From contig NW_017264203.1 in assembly GCF_001619985.1 (NCBI RefSeq), positions 620,001 to 684,000 of the forward strand: a stretch of DNA of 64,000 nt, written 5' to 3'. Origin of the DNA: Xylona heveae TC161 (Eukaryota > Ascomycota > Xylonomycetes > Xylonales > Xylonaceae). This document shows, in pieces, positions 22,296 to 33,001 of the stretch. Made by a program: the position numbers and the translations under genes. Position 1 is the first letter of the stretch; every line of letters starts with the position of its first letter. The notes beneath the pieces were generated by a model. The model searched no databases, was not told the DNA's origin, and was given only the letters and a program-made list of their open reading frames with translations.

Positions 22296-24363
22296 ATGGT
22301 GTACCGAGTATGCAGCCCCCACCATGAGCTTCATATTCCGCATGCACTGACTTTATACTCTAGGGAGATATACGCCCGACGGTCGAAGAGGCCCGGGACA
22401 TCCTCTCTAAGACTATCACATCTTCAAAACCCCCGAACCTGCTTCCTCTCTGCGTTACGATACCCGCCGACCTCCTCACCCCGTCCCTCGCATATTTGAA
22501 GATTTCGGCCAAGTGAGTCAGACCACGCAAGAGCTCCAAAGCAGAGAGTCTATGATTTCGCCAATTAGAGTCGTGGGGCTAAATTGAAGCTTTATAGATC
22601 AAAGTCAAAGCTTTCCTTCCTCTTTGAAAGCGCCGCCGGTGCAGAAACAGTTGGCAGATATTCTTTTGTCGGCGCAGGTTAGTCCTACTTCGATCCCGCC
22701 CTCTCTTGCCCTTCTTTAGCGCGCACTGCTCACCAATTCGCTCGATCTTCTCTTCTGATCATCTCTCTAACTTGGAACCACCGCAGATCCCAAGAAAGTA
22801 TTCAAAACCGGCCCCGGCCATGGCCCTGAGACCGACCCTCTGCCCCTTCTCGAAGCAGAGCTTGCGCAATACCGTGTGGCTTCTGTCCCATCACTCAATC
22901 TGCCTCCCTTAGCTGGTGGCGCAATTGGATATGTCTCTTACGATTGCGTGCGGTACTTTGAGCCCAAGACGCGGCGAGATATGAAGGATGTCCTGAAAGT
23001 TCCTGAGAGTCTCTTCATGCTCTTCGACACCATTGTCGCCTTTGACCACTACTTCCAAGTGACCAAGGTCATTACCTACGTTCCTGTGCCGGAAACCCTC
23101 TCCTCTCTGGATGCCGTCTATGCCCAAGGCCGCGCTGTTATTGACGACACCATCTCAACGCTCATGAGCTCGCACATTCCTCTTCCCGAGCAACCTCCGA
23201 TTGCCCTTAACCAGGAATACACTTCGAACATTGGCCGCGAAGGGTACGAGAACCACGTACACAGACTAAAGAAGCACATTTGCAATGGCGACATTATTCA
23301 GGCTGTCCCCTCACAGCGCTTCTCCCGCCCCACGACACTCCACCCGTTCAACATCTACCGCCGCCTCCGCACCGTCAATCCCTCACCTTACCTCTTCTAC
23401 ATTGATTGCGAAGACTTCCAGCTCGTCGGCGCCAGCCCTGAGCTCCTCGTGAAATCCGAAAAGGGCCGTGTTCTGACCCACCCGATTGCCGGAACAGTCA
23501 AGCGCGGCGCAACGCCCGAAGAAGACGAAGCGCTGGCGGACGAACTGCGCAGCTCGCTCAAAGACCGCGCCGAACACGTCATGCTCGTGGATCTTGCGCG
23601 TAACGACATTAACCGCATCTGCGACCCGCTAACGACCCGCGTCGACCGCCTCATGACTGTCGAAAAGTTTTCCCATGTCCAGCACCTTGTCTCCCAGGTC
23701 TCTGGCGTCCTGCGGCCCGATCAGACGCGGTTCGATGCCTTCCGCTCCATTTTCCCCGCCGGCACCGTCAGCGGCGCTCCAAAGGTCAAAGCCATGGAGT
23801 TGATCGCCGAGCTCGAGGGCGAGAAGCGCGGCGTGTACGCCGGTGCCGTTGGCTATTTCGGCTATGGCGGAGTCAAGGTCGACGGCGACCACGTCTCAGA
23901 GATTGAAGGCGCTATGGATACATGTATTGCTTTGCGAACAATGATGGTAAAGGACGGTGTAGCCTTTTTGCAAGCCGGTGAGTTCCTTTATTCCTTTATT
24001 CCCCTTTTCTGCATTTCCTCCTTTATTATCTTTCCTCTATTATCCCCCGTTTCTTCCTCTATTATCACTCTTTCCTTTTTCTTCTTTTTCCTTTTTTGCA
24101 TTTTCTTCCCTCAGACATATTCCCCCAGATGATAGGCATCCATGCTAACACGAAATGAAATAGGAGGCGGCATTGTCTTCGACTCTGACCCCTACGACGA
24201 ATGGATGGAAACCATGAACAAGCTCCGCGCAAACATGACGTGCATTTCGTCCGCAGAGGAGCGGTACTTGTCCATACAGAGTCTAGGCGACGCAGCCGTT
24301 GATGGAATCAGTAGTAGTACCGATAGTCAAAAGCCTAGAGCGCATGTCGATTTTGCTGCTTAA
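22296..24363 (+). CDS. TRP2: Anthranilate synthase component I
   Basis: Converts chorismate to anthranilate using ammonia supplied by the glutamine amidotransferase partner (Trp3/TrpC); first step of tryptophan synthesis. Exons 22296-22307, 22364-22512, 22598-22677, 22787-23977 and 24164-24363 keep phase and give 543 residues, usual for fungal TrpE. The N-terminal domain has LLTPSLAYLK and FLFESAAG, at the position of the tryptophan feedback site (LLES in bacteria). The catalytic domain shows YENHVHRLKKHICNGDIIQAVPSQR, YLFYIDCEDFQLVGASPELLV, HPIAGTVKRG, MLVDLARNDINRICDP, and FPAGTVSGAPKVKAMELI. The last exon gives GGGIVFDSDPYDEW and a variable tail. The first coding exon is only four codons (MVYR), so the exact start is the weakest point. 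Intron 4 is 186 bases and pyrimidine-rich. Confidence 0.94.
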
Positions 24364-25024
24364 TTATATCCATTTTTTCCTTTTCCTTCTTCCTTTCCCT
24401 TTTTTTCTTTCCTCTTCTGTTTCCTTTTTCCTAAGATGTTAGCTTCTCCATCTCCTTCCTTTTTTTTTCTCTCTCTTTTTCCCCCACCTCCTTCCATTTC
24501 TTTTTTTTTTTTTTTTTTTTTCTTTGATTCTTATTTTCCCTTTATTGATTCTTTTATACATTCAACTTGGCTCTTTATACAATGTATTGATATCATTTGA
24601 AGAATAAAATTGAGCCTCGTGGCTTTTGATCTCATCTTTTAGCTCCTTTTTACTTTTTTTGGATGTGGATTTATCTAGTGTTCTTACAATTTCTTTGATT
24701 GAGGGCGTTATCTACGTCTAATATGCTGGAATGCTGTAGCTGTAGCTGTGGCTTACCTTCTAGTTCTTTCTGCCTTTCTGTCCAAATGACAATGAAATGA
24801 AATGGGATAATTATGGAATAAAATGAGAATAAAGGTGGAATCATAATGAAAGTATAAAGATATAAAGATATTACATACATATTGAACACCGTACAGATCC
24901 GACTATATGTAACAACAGACGTGGCTACATATGCGACAAGAGCAAGATATGCCGCGCATCGGGACCAAGAGATAACAGCATCAAAAAGTAAAATCCGATC
25001 TAATTTACAAATGAATGCGAAAAT
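24364..25024. other. Tail-to-tail spacer, TRP2 / mitochondrial PheRS
   Basis: About 660 bases. The first 200 are almost pure pyrimidine, with a T run near 24500-24521. The rest is AT-rich. I see no gene. Confidence 0.55.
24603..24608 (+). terminator. Candidate polyadenylation signal AATAAA for TRP2
   Basis: AATAAA lies 240 bases past the TRP2 stop, after the pyrimidine-rich tract. Fungal poly(A) signals are loose, so this is only a candidate. Confidence 0.3.
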
Positions 25025-27052
25025 CTATCGCAACTCTACGCCCAGAATCTCAACCAGTTTATCCTGCACCTTGCTATGTAGCTCATTCGCCTCCTGGTTT
25101 GTCAGAGTGCGTTCCAGACTGCGGTAATTCAGCCTGTACATCATGCTCTTTCTGTTGGTCTTGGGGTGCGTGAATTCATCCATGAGCTTGACATCTTCAA
25201 TGAGGTCCTGGGCCACGTCGCGCACGATTTCCATGACGTCGTTTTCGTGAAAGGCGGTGGGGGCTTGAGTAGAGGATGTGTGCGGGTTCGGCATGCCGCC
25301 GGCGCTGCTGCCTGCGGCGTCAACGTCTTTGGTTGCGGCTGCATCATCTCCCTCTCCCGCTCCCGCTCCCGCTTCCGCTCCCTCGGCCACCTCGGTGGCT
25401 GGCGGCAGCCAAAAGGACACGTCCTTGTAGCAGGCTGGGTACTTTGAAAACGGAATAAAAGGAGCGATTGGCTTCTTTGCGGAGAACTGGGACAAGAACC
25501 GCGGGTCCTGAGACCAGAATAGCCGAATGTCGGGGATAGAGTACAACAGCATGGCGATGCGCTCGAGACCAATGCCGAACGCCCATCCGATTTGAGAGGG
25601 CACGCCGGCGTTGGAAGGAATGTTTTGGTTCACGACACCGCAGCCGAGAAGCTCGAGCCAGTCGCCTTGCCAGAAAACTTCGAGCTCCCATGATGGCGAG
25701 GTGAAAGGGAAATAGGCTTCGATCCAGCGGACTTTGAGCGGTTCGTCGGTAATGGAGGGGTTGTCATCAGAGGGATCGGATGAGGACGATGAGGAGGAGG
25801 AAGACGCGTTGTTTGCTGCAGCTTCTTTGGCGGCGCGGAAAATCGTTGCAACGACAATTTCAATTGACCGCTTCAAATGCGCGGCAATGGCCTCGCATTC
25901 GGCCGGGCTGTGATGTTTGGCCTGCAGCGGGTTGCGCACGGGGTCGAACGTCGGGTTGGGGTCTTCGACGATGATGCCAGGGTCCGGCAGAGCTTCAAAG
26001 TCTTTCCAAATCATCTCGGACAAGTCTTCGCCCGGTCGTGCCCGCTTGCGGTCCCACATGCGCGCGCCCTCCATCTGGTGGAAGACGGGGTAATGGCTCC
26101 GGTCAATGGCATCGCGGCGGTAGACGTCGGCGCTGATGAGGAAGCCGTCTGTGAGATTGGCATGGAAGATGTCTGCCTGATGCGCACTCGTGTGTGTTCG
26201 CAGCACCGTGTTGCGGTTGATGTAGTATGTGTCTGTCCGGCTGCGGCCGGGATGGTCGACGGGGAAATTGAGCGAGTCAAAGTTTTGCTTGGTCGTCACC
26301 ACGGGAAAGAGCTTGTTGTGGTATTTCCAAAGCGGCAGCGGGAAGGCAGATTCGATCAATTTCCGCGTCAGACAGATGGGATGATCGGGTTGCAGGTGCA
26401 GCTTGCGCGTGACGGCCTCGGTGATGTGTTTGGGAACATTGGTCCACTCGTCTGTAGGGTATTTTCTGTCGCCAATGGCAATAATGCCCAGTTTTCGGAT
26501 CGGAGGGAAGCCTTTAGCATACACTAGTTGGTCCTGACTGTTCTTGTTTTGCTTCTTTTTTATAGCAGAGGATTTTGATGAAGATGATGAAGATGATGAA
26601 AATGAAGATGAAGCGGATGGTTTTGATCTCCGCTTCTTTTTGGAAGAAGAGAATTTTATTCTGCGGTATATGCGTTTGTAAAGGGGATTGACAGTTGATT
26701 TTCTCTTGGGCATGGGAAAGAAATATGTGTCTTTTGGTGATCGCTTTTTGGGAGGGGTAGGTGATTTTGTGACGCGGGAAGATCTTAGTCGTGCTCTTGT
26801 GCGAACTAATGATCGTGGACGTGCTCGGGAGCGGGGATTGGGGAAAAATCGAGAAGGGGGCCGTCGTGCCGGACGGGATTCATTGCGCTTACTGGTGGAG
26901 GAGCTGCTGGTGGTAGTTGGGGTATAGCTGCACCGCAGCAAAGGCCGCCGAGAGGAAGCGGTGCTTGTGATGAGCGTGCGTGACGGCTGTAGAGATTGGG
27001 TCAGGGCATGGCTAAAGCCACGAAAGGCCCTGCCCGTTGCGAGCAGACGCAT
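25025..27052 (-). CDS. MSF1: Mitochondrial phenylalanyl-tRNA synthetase
   Basis: Monomeric class II synthetase charging mitochondrial tRNA-Phe in the matrix. One uninterrupted frame of 675 residues, clearly longer than the usual 450-500. The first 40 residues are basic, Ser-rich and lack acids, a mitochondrial presequence. Residues about 45-180 are an extra Arg/Lys/Ser-rich region with a run of serines, absent from relatives as I know them. The synthetase core starts around NVPKHITEAVTRKLH, with HTSAHQADIF, VFHQMEGARMW (motif 2 region), WIEAYFPFTSPSWELEV and GWAFGIGLERIAMLLY (motif 3). The C-terminal anticodon-binding (FDX-ACB) domain runs from FIPFSKYPACYKDVSFWLP to the end, interrupted by a 45-residue Ala/Gly/Glu-rich insert. 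An unnoticed intron in the N-terminal extension cannot be excluded. Divergent from DIC1. Confidence 0.92.
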   Translation of the reverse strand: MRLLATGRAFRGFSHALTQSLQPSRTLITSTASSRRPLLRCSYTPTTTSSSSTSKRNESRPARRPPSRFFPNPRSRARPRSLVRTRARLRSSRVTKSPTPPKKRSPKDTYFFPMPKRKSTVNPLYKRIYRRIKFSSSKKKRRSKPSASSSFSSSSSSSSKSSAIKKKQNKNSQDQLVYAKGFPPIRKLGIIAIGDRKYPTDEWTNVPKHITEAVTRKLHLQPDHPICLTRKLIESAFPLPLWKYHNKLFPVVTTKQNFDSLNFPVDHPGRSRTDTYYINRNTVLRTHTSAHQADIFHANLTDGFLISADVYRRDAIDRSHYPVFHQMEGARMWDRKRARPGEDLSEMIWKDFEALPDPGIIVEDPNPTFDPVRNPLQAKHHSPAECEAIAAHLKRSIEIVVATIFRAAKEAAANNASSSSSSSSSDPSDDNPSITDEPLKVRWIEAYFPFTSPSWELEVFWQGDWLELLGCGVVNQNIPSNAGVPSQIGWAFGIGLERIAMLLYSIPDIRLFWSQDPRFLSQFSAKKPIAPFIPFSKYPACYKDVSFWLPPATEVAEGAEAGAGAGEGDDAAATKDVDAAGSSAGGMPNPHTSSTQAPTAFHENDVMEIVRDVAQDLIEDVKLMDEFTHPKTNRKSMMYRLNYRSLERTLTNQEANELHSKVQDKLVEILGVELR

Positions 27053-27554
27053 GCCTTAGAGATGTAGCTTCAATTGAGGCCGAGCCGACCCTCAGATGAA
27101 GCTCTTCTGTGACTGTCAATAAATTGAAGTTGAATTGTTTGACGTTGAAGATCCAGGGTTCTGCCGGGTAACAGATGGTGAAGTAATTGGCCAATCAAAT
27201 CAATCTGACGGCAGAATTCCATATTTGAATTAGCCGTAAAGAATAGATTAAGCGGTGAAAGAGAAAACAGACTCTAATTGGATGAGATGACGACATGGGG
27301 ATATAATCAGGCAATGATTGGCTGATGGCCTGACCGTCTTTTAAGGCCGATGACTCCGAAGGGGCAAAAGAAACAAAAATAATTCGAAATCCAATTGCCG
27401 TGGATGATAACCTCCCACTAAAACTTATCTCCTCCCCCTCCTCCGTCTCAATCTCCACCAAGAGATTCATTTCTTTTTTTGGTCTCTATTCCAACTCCAC
27501 ATTCCTACCATCATTATTTGCCTGCGGGCATGATTCCGCCAGACGACAAACATC
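27053..27554. promoter_or_regulatory. Divergent promoter of two mitochondrial genes, with CCAAT boxes
   Basis: A 500-base region drives PheRS to the left and the dicarboxylate carrier to the right. It contains CCAATCA at 27191-27197 and its complement TGATTGG at 27315-27321. Both match CCAATSA, the site of the HAP/CBC complex, which controls respiratory and mitochondrial genes in yeasts and Aspergillus. Motifs are seen; binding is inferred. Confidence 0.5.
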
Positions 27555-28712
27555 ATGTCTGTCGCTCCCACCACTGCTACGGCTACCAATAAGGCGCAGA
27601 ATCCCGCCATTGTCAAAAAGGACGCAGACTATCAAAAGAGCAAGCATATTCGCTATCCCTTCTGGTTTGGTGGATCTGCCTCGTGCTGTGCTGCCGCAGT
27701 CACACATCCTCTAGATCTAGGTATGTAATTAGCTACAAAAGAACGTCGCTACCCAAAAGTTGAAACTGGTAAACTGACATCCTACCTGCAATATAGTCAA
27801 GGTACTTTCTGAGTCACAACACTGTCAAATCACCACTTACTCATAGTGATTCCTGCAGGTTCGCCTTCAAACTGCGCCCAAGGATGCGCCCAAACGAATG
27901 CTCGGCATGTTCATTCATGTGATCAAAGAAAATGGTGTTCCAGGATTATACAAAGGCGTATGTCATCTCAACTCCTCAAAGCTCTGAACGAAACAAAGTG
28001 AATCAAGCATCCTTGATCGCCTGTGCTCACAATTATACAGCTCTCTGCTTCTCTTCTCCGGCAAATCACCTACAGCACCACGCGATTTGGAGTCTACGAG
28101 AAGCTCAAGGATGGATTCACGACACCAGAGCATGCGCCGTCAATGGCGACACTTGTCGGAATGGCATGCACATCCGGATTCCTGGGTGGACTGGCAGGCA
28201 ACCCAGCGGACGTTCTCAATGTGCGAATGCAACACGACGCTGCACTCCCCCCGGCTGAGCGGCGCAACTACCGCAACGCAATTGACGGACTGATTCGCAT
28301 GTCGCGTGAGGAAGGACTCGCGAGTTTGTTCCGTGGAGTAGGCGCCAACAGCGCACGAGCAGTGCTCATGACAGCCTCGCAGCTGGCTTCATATGACGGC
28401 TTCAAGCGCAGCTTACTCGCCAACACGCCGCTCGAGGATAATCTCACGACACACTTTACTGCGTCATTTTTGGCAGGATTTGTCGCTACGACCATTTGCT
28501 CGCCCGTCGACGTCATCAAGACCCGCGTCATGAGCGCAAAGGAGACAAAAGGTCTCGGACACTTGCTTGCCGACATTTATCGCCATGAGGGCATCACATG
28601 GATGTTCCGCGGCTGGGTTCCCAGTTTCATGCGACTCGGTCCTCACACCATTGCCACGTTTCTCTTCTTAGAGGAGCACAAGAAGTACTACCGCAAGTGG
28701 AATTCATTGTAG
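27555..28712 (+). CDS. DIC1: Mitochondrial dicarboxylate carrier (SLC25 family)
   Basis: Exchanges malate or succinate for phosphate across the inner mitochondrial membrane. Exons 27555-27720, 27797-27801, 27859-27957 and 28041-28712 give 313 residues, the normal carrier size. The three repeats each carry the carrier signature: PLDLVKVRLQT, PADVLNVRMQH and PVDVIKTRVMS. Six membrane helices are expected; FWFGGSASCCAAAVTHP begins the first and FTASFLAGFVATTICSP the fifth. The sequence YSTTRFGVYEKLK and the LNVRMQ signature favour Dic1 over other carriers. The second exon is only five bases (TCAAG); without it the reading frame and the first signature are lost. Shares a divergent promoter with mitochondrial PheRS. 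Confidence 0.93.
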
Positions 28713-29779
28713 CCTGATGCACCTCCATACCTACATCGGGCCCTTCGCCAGCAGCTTGATAACTCTTCAGCCATTGCCTGGAGGCAATGCTGCTGATTTT
28801 CAAAAGCGACTGTCAATACCCATTTTCGAAGCAGATCTCTTGCAGCAATCTTATCAAATACCTGGCGCTCATTTACCCCTCATTTCATCCGAGCCGGCCA
28901 ATCTCTTCCGCCTCTTTACATCTGGCATCGCAATCAACTTCTAAAGCATTGTCACGGCGTTGTTGTCTTTGTCCTTAATCCTTTTTCTCTTTATTTCCTA
29001 TCTTTCCCCCTTCTCTCTTTCCTTCGTCTCATGTTCATATCCACTTTCCTTTCTCTCAGTCTTATTCTTCTCTTTCTTTTTTTTTTTTCATATATTCCCA
29101 GTGATAGACCATATCCTTTTCTTCCACTCACATTAACACCCTTAATTCTTTGCCTTCTCTTCCATCTTCGAATATCTTCCCTTTTACCTTTCCTTTCTTC
29201 TCTTCATTTTTCTTTCTCATTTCCCTCTTCTTCTTCAATTCACAGATAGACTGAACATACTGAATAGATTAGACTAGACTTATTGTTCATACTCTGACCA
29301 GCACATTTAGAATCCCCCCCTTTCCTTATTTTCTTCCCATCGAATAAAGTAACATATTATCAGGATGAATTAAAAAGTCACATTTACCAAATACTCTCTT
29401 ACTCCTTTCCTTTCTTTTCTTATACAAGGTTAAACTTTCTTAAAAATCAGCGTACCAAATGAATGATATATTTACATTTTACACACGCCCAACGAAAATG
29501 GTCCTTGCGAGAACGCGAAGGACGCAAGGACGCAAGGGCACGAAAATTGTAACTTCATAATCCCCTGTATCCTGTATATCTAGATGACAAGTGAAACGAT
29601 GATTCGCCGAAAAGGTCAAGCTACCAGAGCGTAAATCTCTACCGGAAGATAAGATCCAACCGGAAGAACATGATGATCTTGAATGGAGGGGGGAAAGATA
29701 TATGACAAAAGGAGTGGGTAAAAATGATGTATGAAAAAAGGAGACAGAGGCGAAAACTAAGACGAAACTAAGACTAAAA
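28713..29779. other. Tail-to-tail spacer, DIC1 / RRP42
   Basis: About 1.07 kb. From 28970 to 29250 the + strand is nearly pure pyrimidine (the 3' flank of DIC1). From 29690 to 29780 it is purine-rich (3' flank of RRP42). Short frames here reflect the skewed composition. I see no gene. Confidence 0.55.
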
Positions 29780-31376
29780 CTAAACATCAACACCGCCCAG
29801 CCCATCAAGTACTTCATCCGCCACGCCACCGCGTCGCAAGACCAAGTCTATCATGCGCGAAAGTAAGCCGCGCTTGACTCCGCCTCGGGGCGGCGTCCAT
29901 ACGGCGCCGAGGATCTGTTCGCGCGCGGCAATCGCGTCGGCGGCCGAGACGGGCGCGGTGCCGCCGGTGGCGGTGTTGAGTTCGTTGGGCACGCCGGGCG
30001 GGGTCAGGCGGGAGGGGGGGTCGATGGTGCGTGCGGAGAGGAGGTGGAGGGTGCGCTTTGTCTCGGAGTCGGACTTGGATGAGGCAGCAGGAGCTGACGA
30101 TGACGAAGCGCCGGGCCCGGAAGCTGATGATGTGGTAGAAGGGCCAGACGGGCCAGAAGAAGACGGATTAGATAAAATAGAAGGGGAAGAAGAGAAAGAG
30201 GAAGAAGTCTCGCCAACAGAGACGGCGAGTACAACCTCTGCAACGACGAGTTCCTCACGGCTCGGGTCAAACAGAATGTTATTGCCCACGGCCATGACGA
30301 GGAGGGTGATGGGTGGGCGGGATGGGATTGGTGTGTTTGCTGGAGATGCGAGTGATGATTTTGATGCTGGTGCAGGTGCTGAGGATGTGGAAGTGGAAGG
30401 TTTGTTGACGGATGTAGAAGAAGAGGATGATGACAAAGGAGGAGAGTAAAGAGGAACACTAGCGGCCCAGTCGTCGTCGAATAAGGGATCTTCGTCGAGT
30501 TCGGATTTAAGTCGAGGCACGCGCGCGTGTAAGAGCGCGAGATGCGTCGTGAGGGAAAGTAAAGGCAGAGGATACGACTGTGGTGGAGAGAGGAGGAGAA
30601 TCTGTTTCCGTTAGCACAAATCGTTCAAGTTCAGATCGCAAATGTGTGTGCCTGTTGCAGTGTTGAGGGGGGGGGAAGGAATTGATGCATGATGCATCAA
30701 GTTCTTATGACAGAGAAAGGAAAAAGGCGGGAGATAGAGAAAGAAAGAGTGAACCATTATGACACAAGGAAAGGGGCCGTACATCAATATACAACTTCCA
30801 GTGAAACCGCGCATTTATACGTAATCTCCGAGGAAGCTCGCCCGAGGCAAGCAGGCCCTCATTCAGCATCGCCGACAGAAACACAGGCAGGGAATCATCG
30901 TCGCGGAACCCTGGAATCTCAATGCTCAGCTCGACCCAGGAATTCTCGCCCGCACTGACGTCGTCGTCCTTTGATACGTTGACGGTGTCATTGTCTCCTA
31001 TTACACCCTACATTAGCCCTGCCGAATTTCATGTATCTCTACCAGGACGCGCGCGCTTATAACTCCAGAGAGTATCAATGATCCAAAGAATCTCAAGGGG
31101 TGTAAACTCACCCTCAACCTCTGCGTTGCCTGCTCGCCTGACAGCGCTCTTCTCCACCTCTGCCTTGACTCCGACGATCGCTTCGGTCCCGTCCGCAAAA
31201 CATATCCGCGCACTTCCATTTGTGCCAGGAAGAATGTCGGTCTCGGCCACAAGCGGGCGGAACTGCGTTGTTGTTCGGCCGTCTGGTCGAATAGGCGGGG
31301 ACAGTGACAGCGATGAATGCAGGTATGATAGTTCGGCGGGTGATAGGAGCGTTTGAACTGCTCCTACAGGCGCCAT
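29780..31376 (-). CDS. RRP42: Exosome complex subunit Rrp42 (RNase PH-like)
   Basis: Non-catalytic ring subunit of the RNA exosome, which processes rRNA and degrades RNA 3'-5' in nucleus and cytoplasm. Exons 31376-31112, 30997-30783 and 30601-29780 give 433 residues, against about 290-300 for typical family members. The start YLHSSLSLSPPIRPDGRTTTQFRPL, then DILPGTNGSARICFADGTEAIVGVKAEVE, is the family's N-terminal RNase PH fold. Exon 2 supplies DDDSLPVFLSAMLNEGLLASGELPRRLRINARFHWKLYID. Exon 3 has LLLSPPQSYPLPLLSLTTHLALLHARVPRL and ITLLVMAVGNNILFDPSREELVVAEVVLAVSV. Two inserts explain the extra length: a Ser/Pro/Ala stretch (about residues 205-245) and a longer Ser/Gly stretch (about 290-340). 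Both read through without stops or splice signals that I favour. Confidence 0.9.
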
Positions 31377-33001
31377 TTTGTGTGATACCTGTTATAAATC
31401 GGCGAATCTGTCGGCCGTATCCTCAATCAACGATTCCTTCAGACAAGGAGGTTCCTATGTCGTCAGAACAGCTTTCGGAGTAAAACACGATGCTGCGCCG
31501 CGGGAGAGATTTGGGAAGTGCGATTCAAAGTTGACAGGGAGTGCTACCCTGCACGAAGCCGTAAAAGAAATTGACGTTCCGCGTAGACAAATATAGTATC
31601 TTTTTCGACGCGCGAAAAGGTTTGACAGTTTGAAAGACGGCTATTGAATTCAAGCTCACTGTTTTTGGTCGGAAATATTGTCCAGTAAACTTTCTGGTGG
31701 TGAGGCTAACCCATGAAAACGGAAATTTGTTTCGCCGATGCGATCCGGTTTGTCGTGGTTTTAACTGTAGGACCTAGGCGAGCAGTTGCTTAAGGCAAGC
31801 TAACTATATCAACACTGCTCGCGGAGACCTCTAACTATACCTTACATACCTTTACATCACATAAAGTCTATTTCACGTTGCGCATATTGCCCAGCCCATG
31901 ATATTTAATTGTCACAATCCTTAAACACAACATTGTGAATACAGCCAAGATAAGCAAGTCTGCTTCACAGTCTGCAGCACCTCCAGAGCTGCAGAAAAAA
32001 GCATTGGAAAACCATGTTCGATTTCATTGCCGTCCTGACAATCTATGACAGGGAAAAATTTAGGTTGTTTTTAAGCCAATTCAACTTGGCATTCAAAGCA
32101 AGCTATAATGACGGTTCAGAGTACATTAAGCAAAGACAACGGAAGGAGACTGAGGATAGATGAGAGGATATGTAGATGGGCTAGCTAGGTCCAGCCAGGA
32201 GAAGAAAACTATATTATGAAATAAGCAAAATATGTAATATAGCAATTGGTGACATCTGTGCAGATAAGCGCTAGTGGAGCAATCTTCCATTGAAAGGTAG
32301 TACCGTGGTATAAAGAAAAATATATAGAGACATGGTGTGATGGCAACGATGCCACTAGATACAGTCTATGTAGGAGATATATTTGCAAATGAACTGCAGT
32401 GTCGGTCAGACTCGCAGTAAATGATTGTGTGTGTGAGAGACTAGCAAAACAAGTAGCAACAATGAACAGGCCGTGCAACTCTAGATTTCGACCTTCCGGG
32501 GTATGAAGCTAAATAAAGAGCAAATGTCAATTTTTTCAACGCCGGGTACCCTCGTCCACCCCAGTGTCTTGAAATAAATGGTCAGAAATGACAAATTAAA
32601 GATTGTAATGTAAAAGAGAAGACAAAGGAAAAAGCCGACACATTCAAAGAGCGCTAATGCCGTGGTATAAATGTTATCACAAACGATTGTAACAAATCCA
32701 GACGTGCGCACCGCCAGTGATCTCTGGTCCAGCCAGAAGAGAGTCCACCGGATCAATGGCAAATATGACCAAAAAAAAAAACAAAGCAAATTGTAGCAGA
32801 GCCCAGCCATGAAAAGCTTCGCAAAGAGTGTGAGTATTACTGCTTTAAGGAGGCGCAGGGAAGCCTTTGGTATCAGTGCAAATGCGAAAAGAACAAAGGG
32901 AAACAAATGAGAGGGGCGGAAAGAGGAGAGTGGTAAAAGGATTTGAGGTGTGTGGGACATGCAACTGTGGACAAAGATTCAGGACAAAAAGTCTCAATCA
33001 T
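31377..33001. other. Spacer between the RRP42 promoter and the kinase 3' end
   Basis: About 1.6 kb. The left 600 bases are RRP42 upstream sequence. On the minus strand, 32481-32960 is an open hydrophobic frame of 159 codons directly below the kinase stop codon; see findings. No family is recognised. Confidence 0.5.

Noticed and set aside
28970-29260. Pyrimidine-rich open frames after DIC1
   Set aside because: Low-complexity CT-rich 3' flank leaves few stops; no start context, motif or splice partner.
30004-30459. Open frame of 151 codons on the minus strand, offset from RRP42
   Set aside because: Shadow frame of the Ser/Pro-rich RRP42 insert; composition is Leu/His/Pro repeats without sense.
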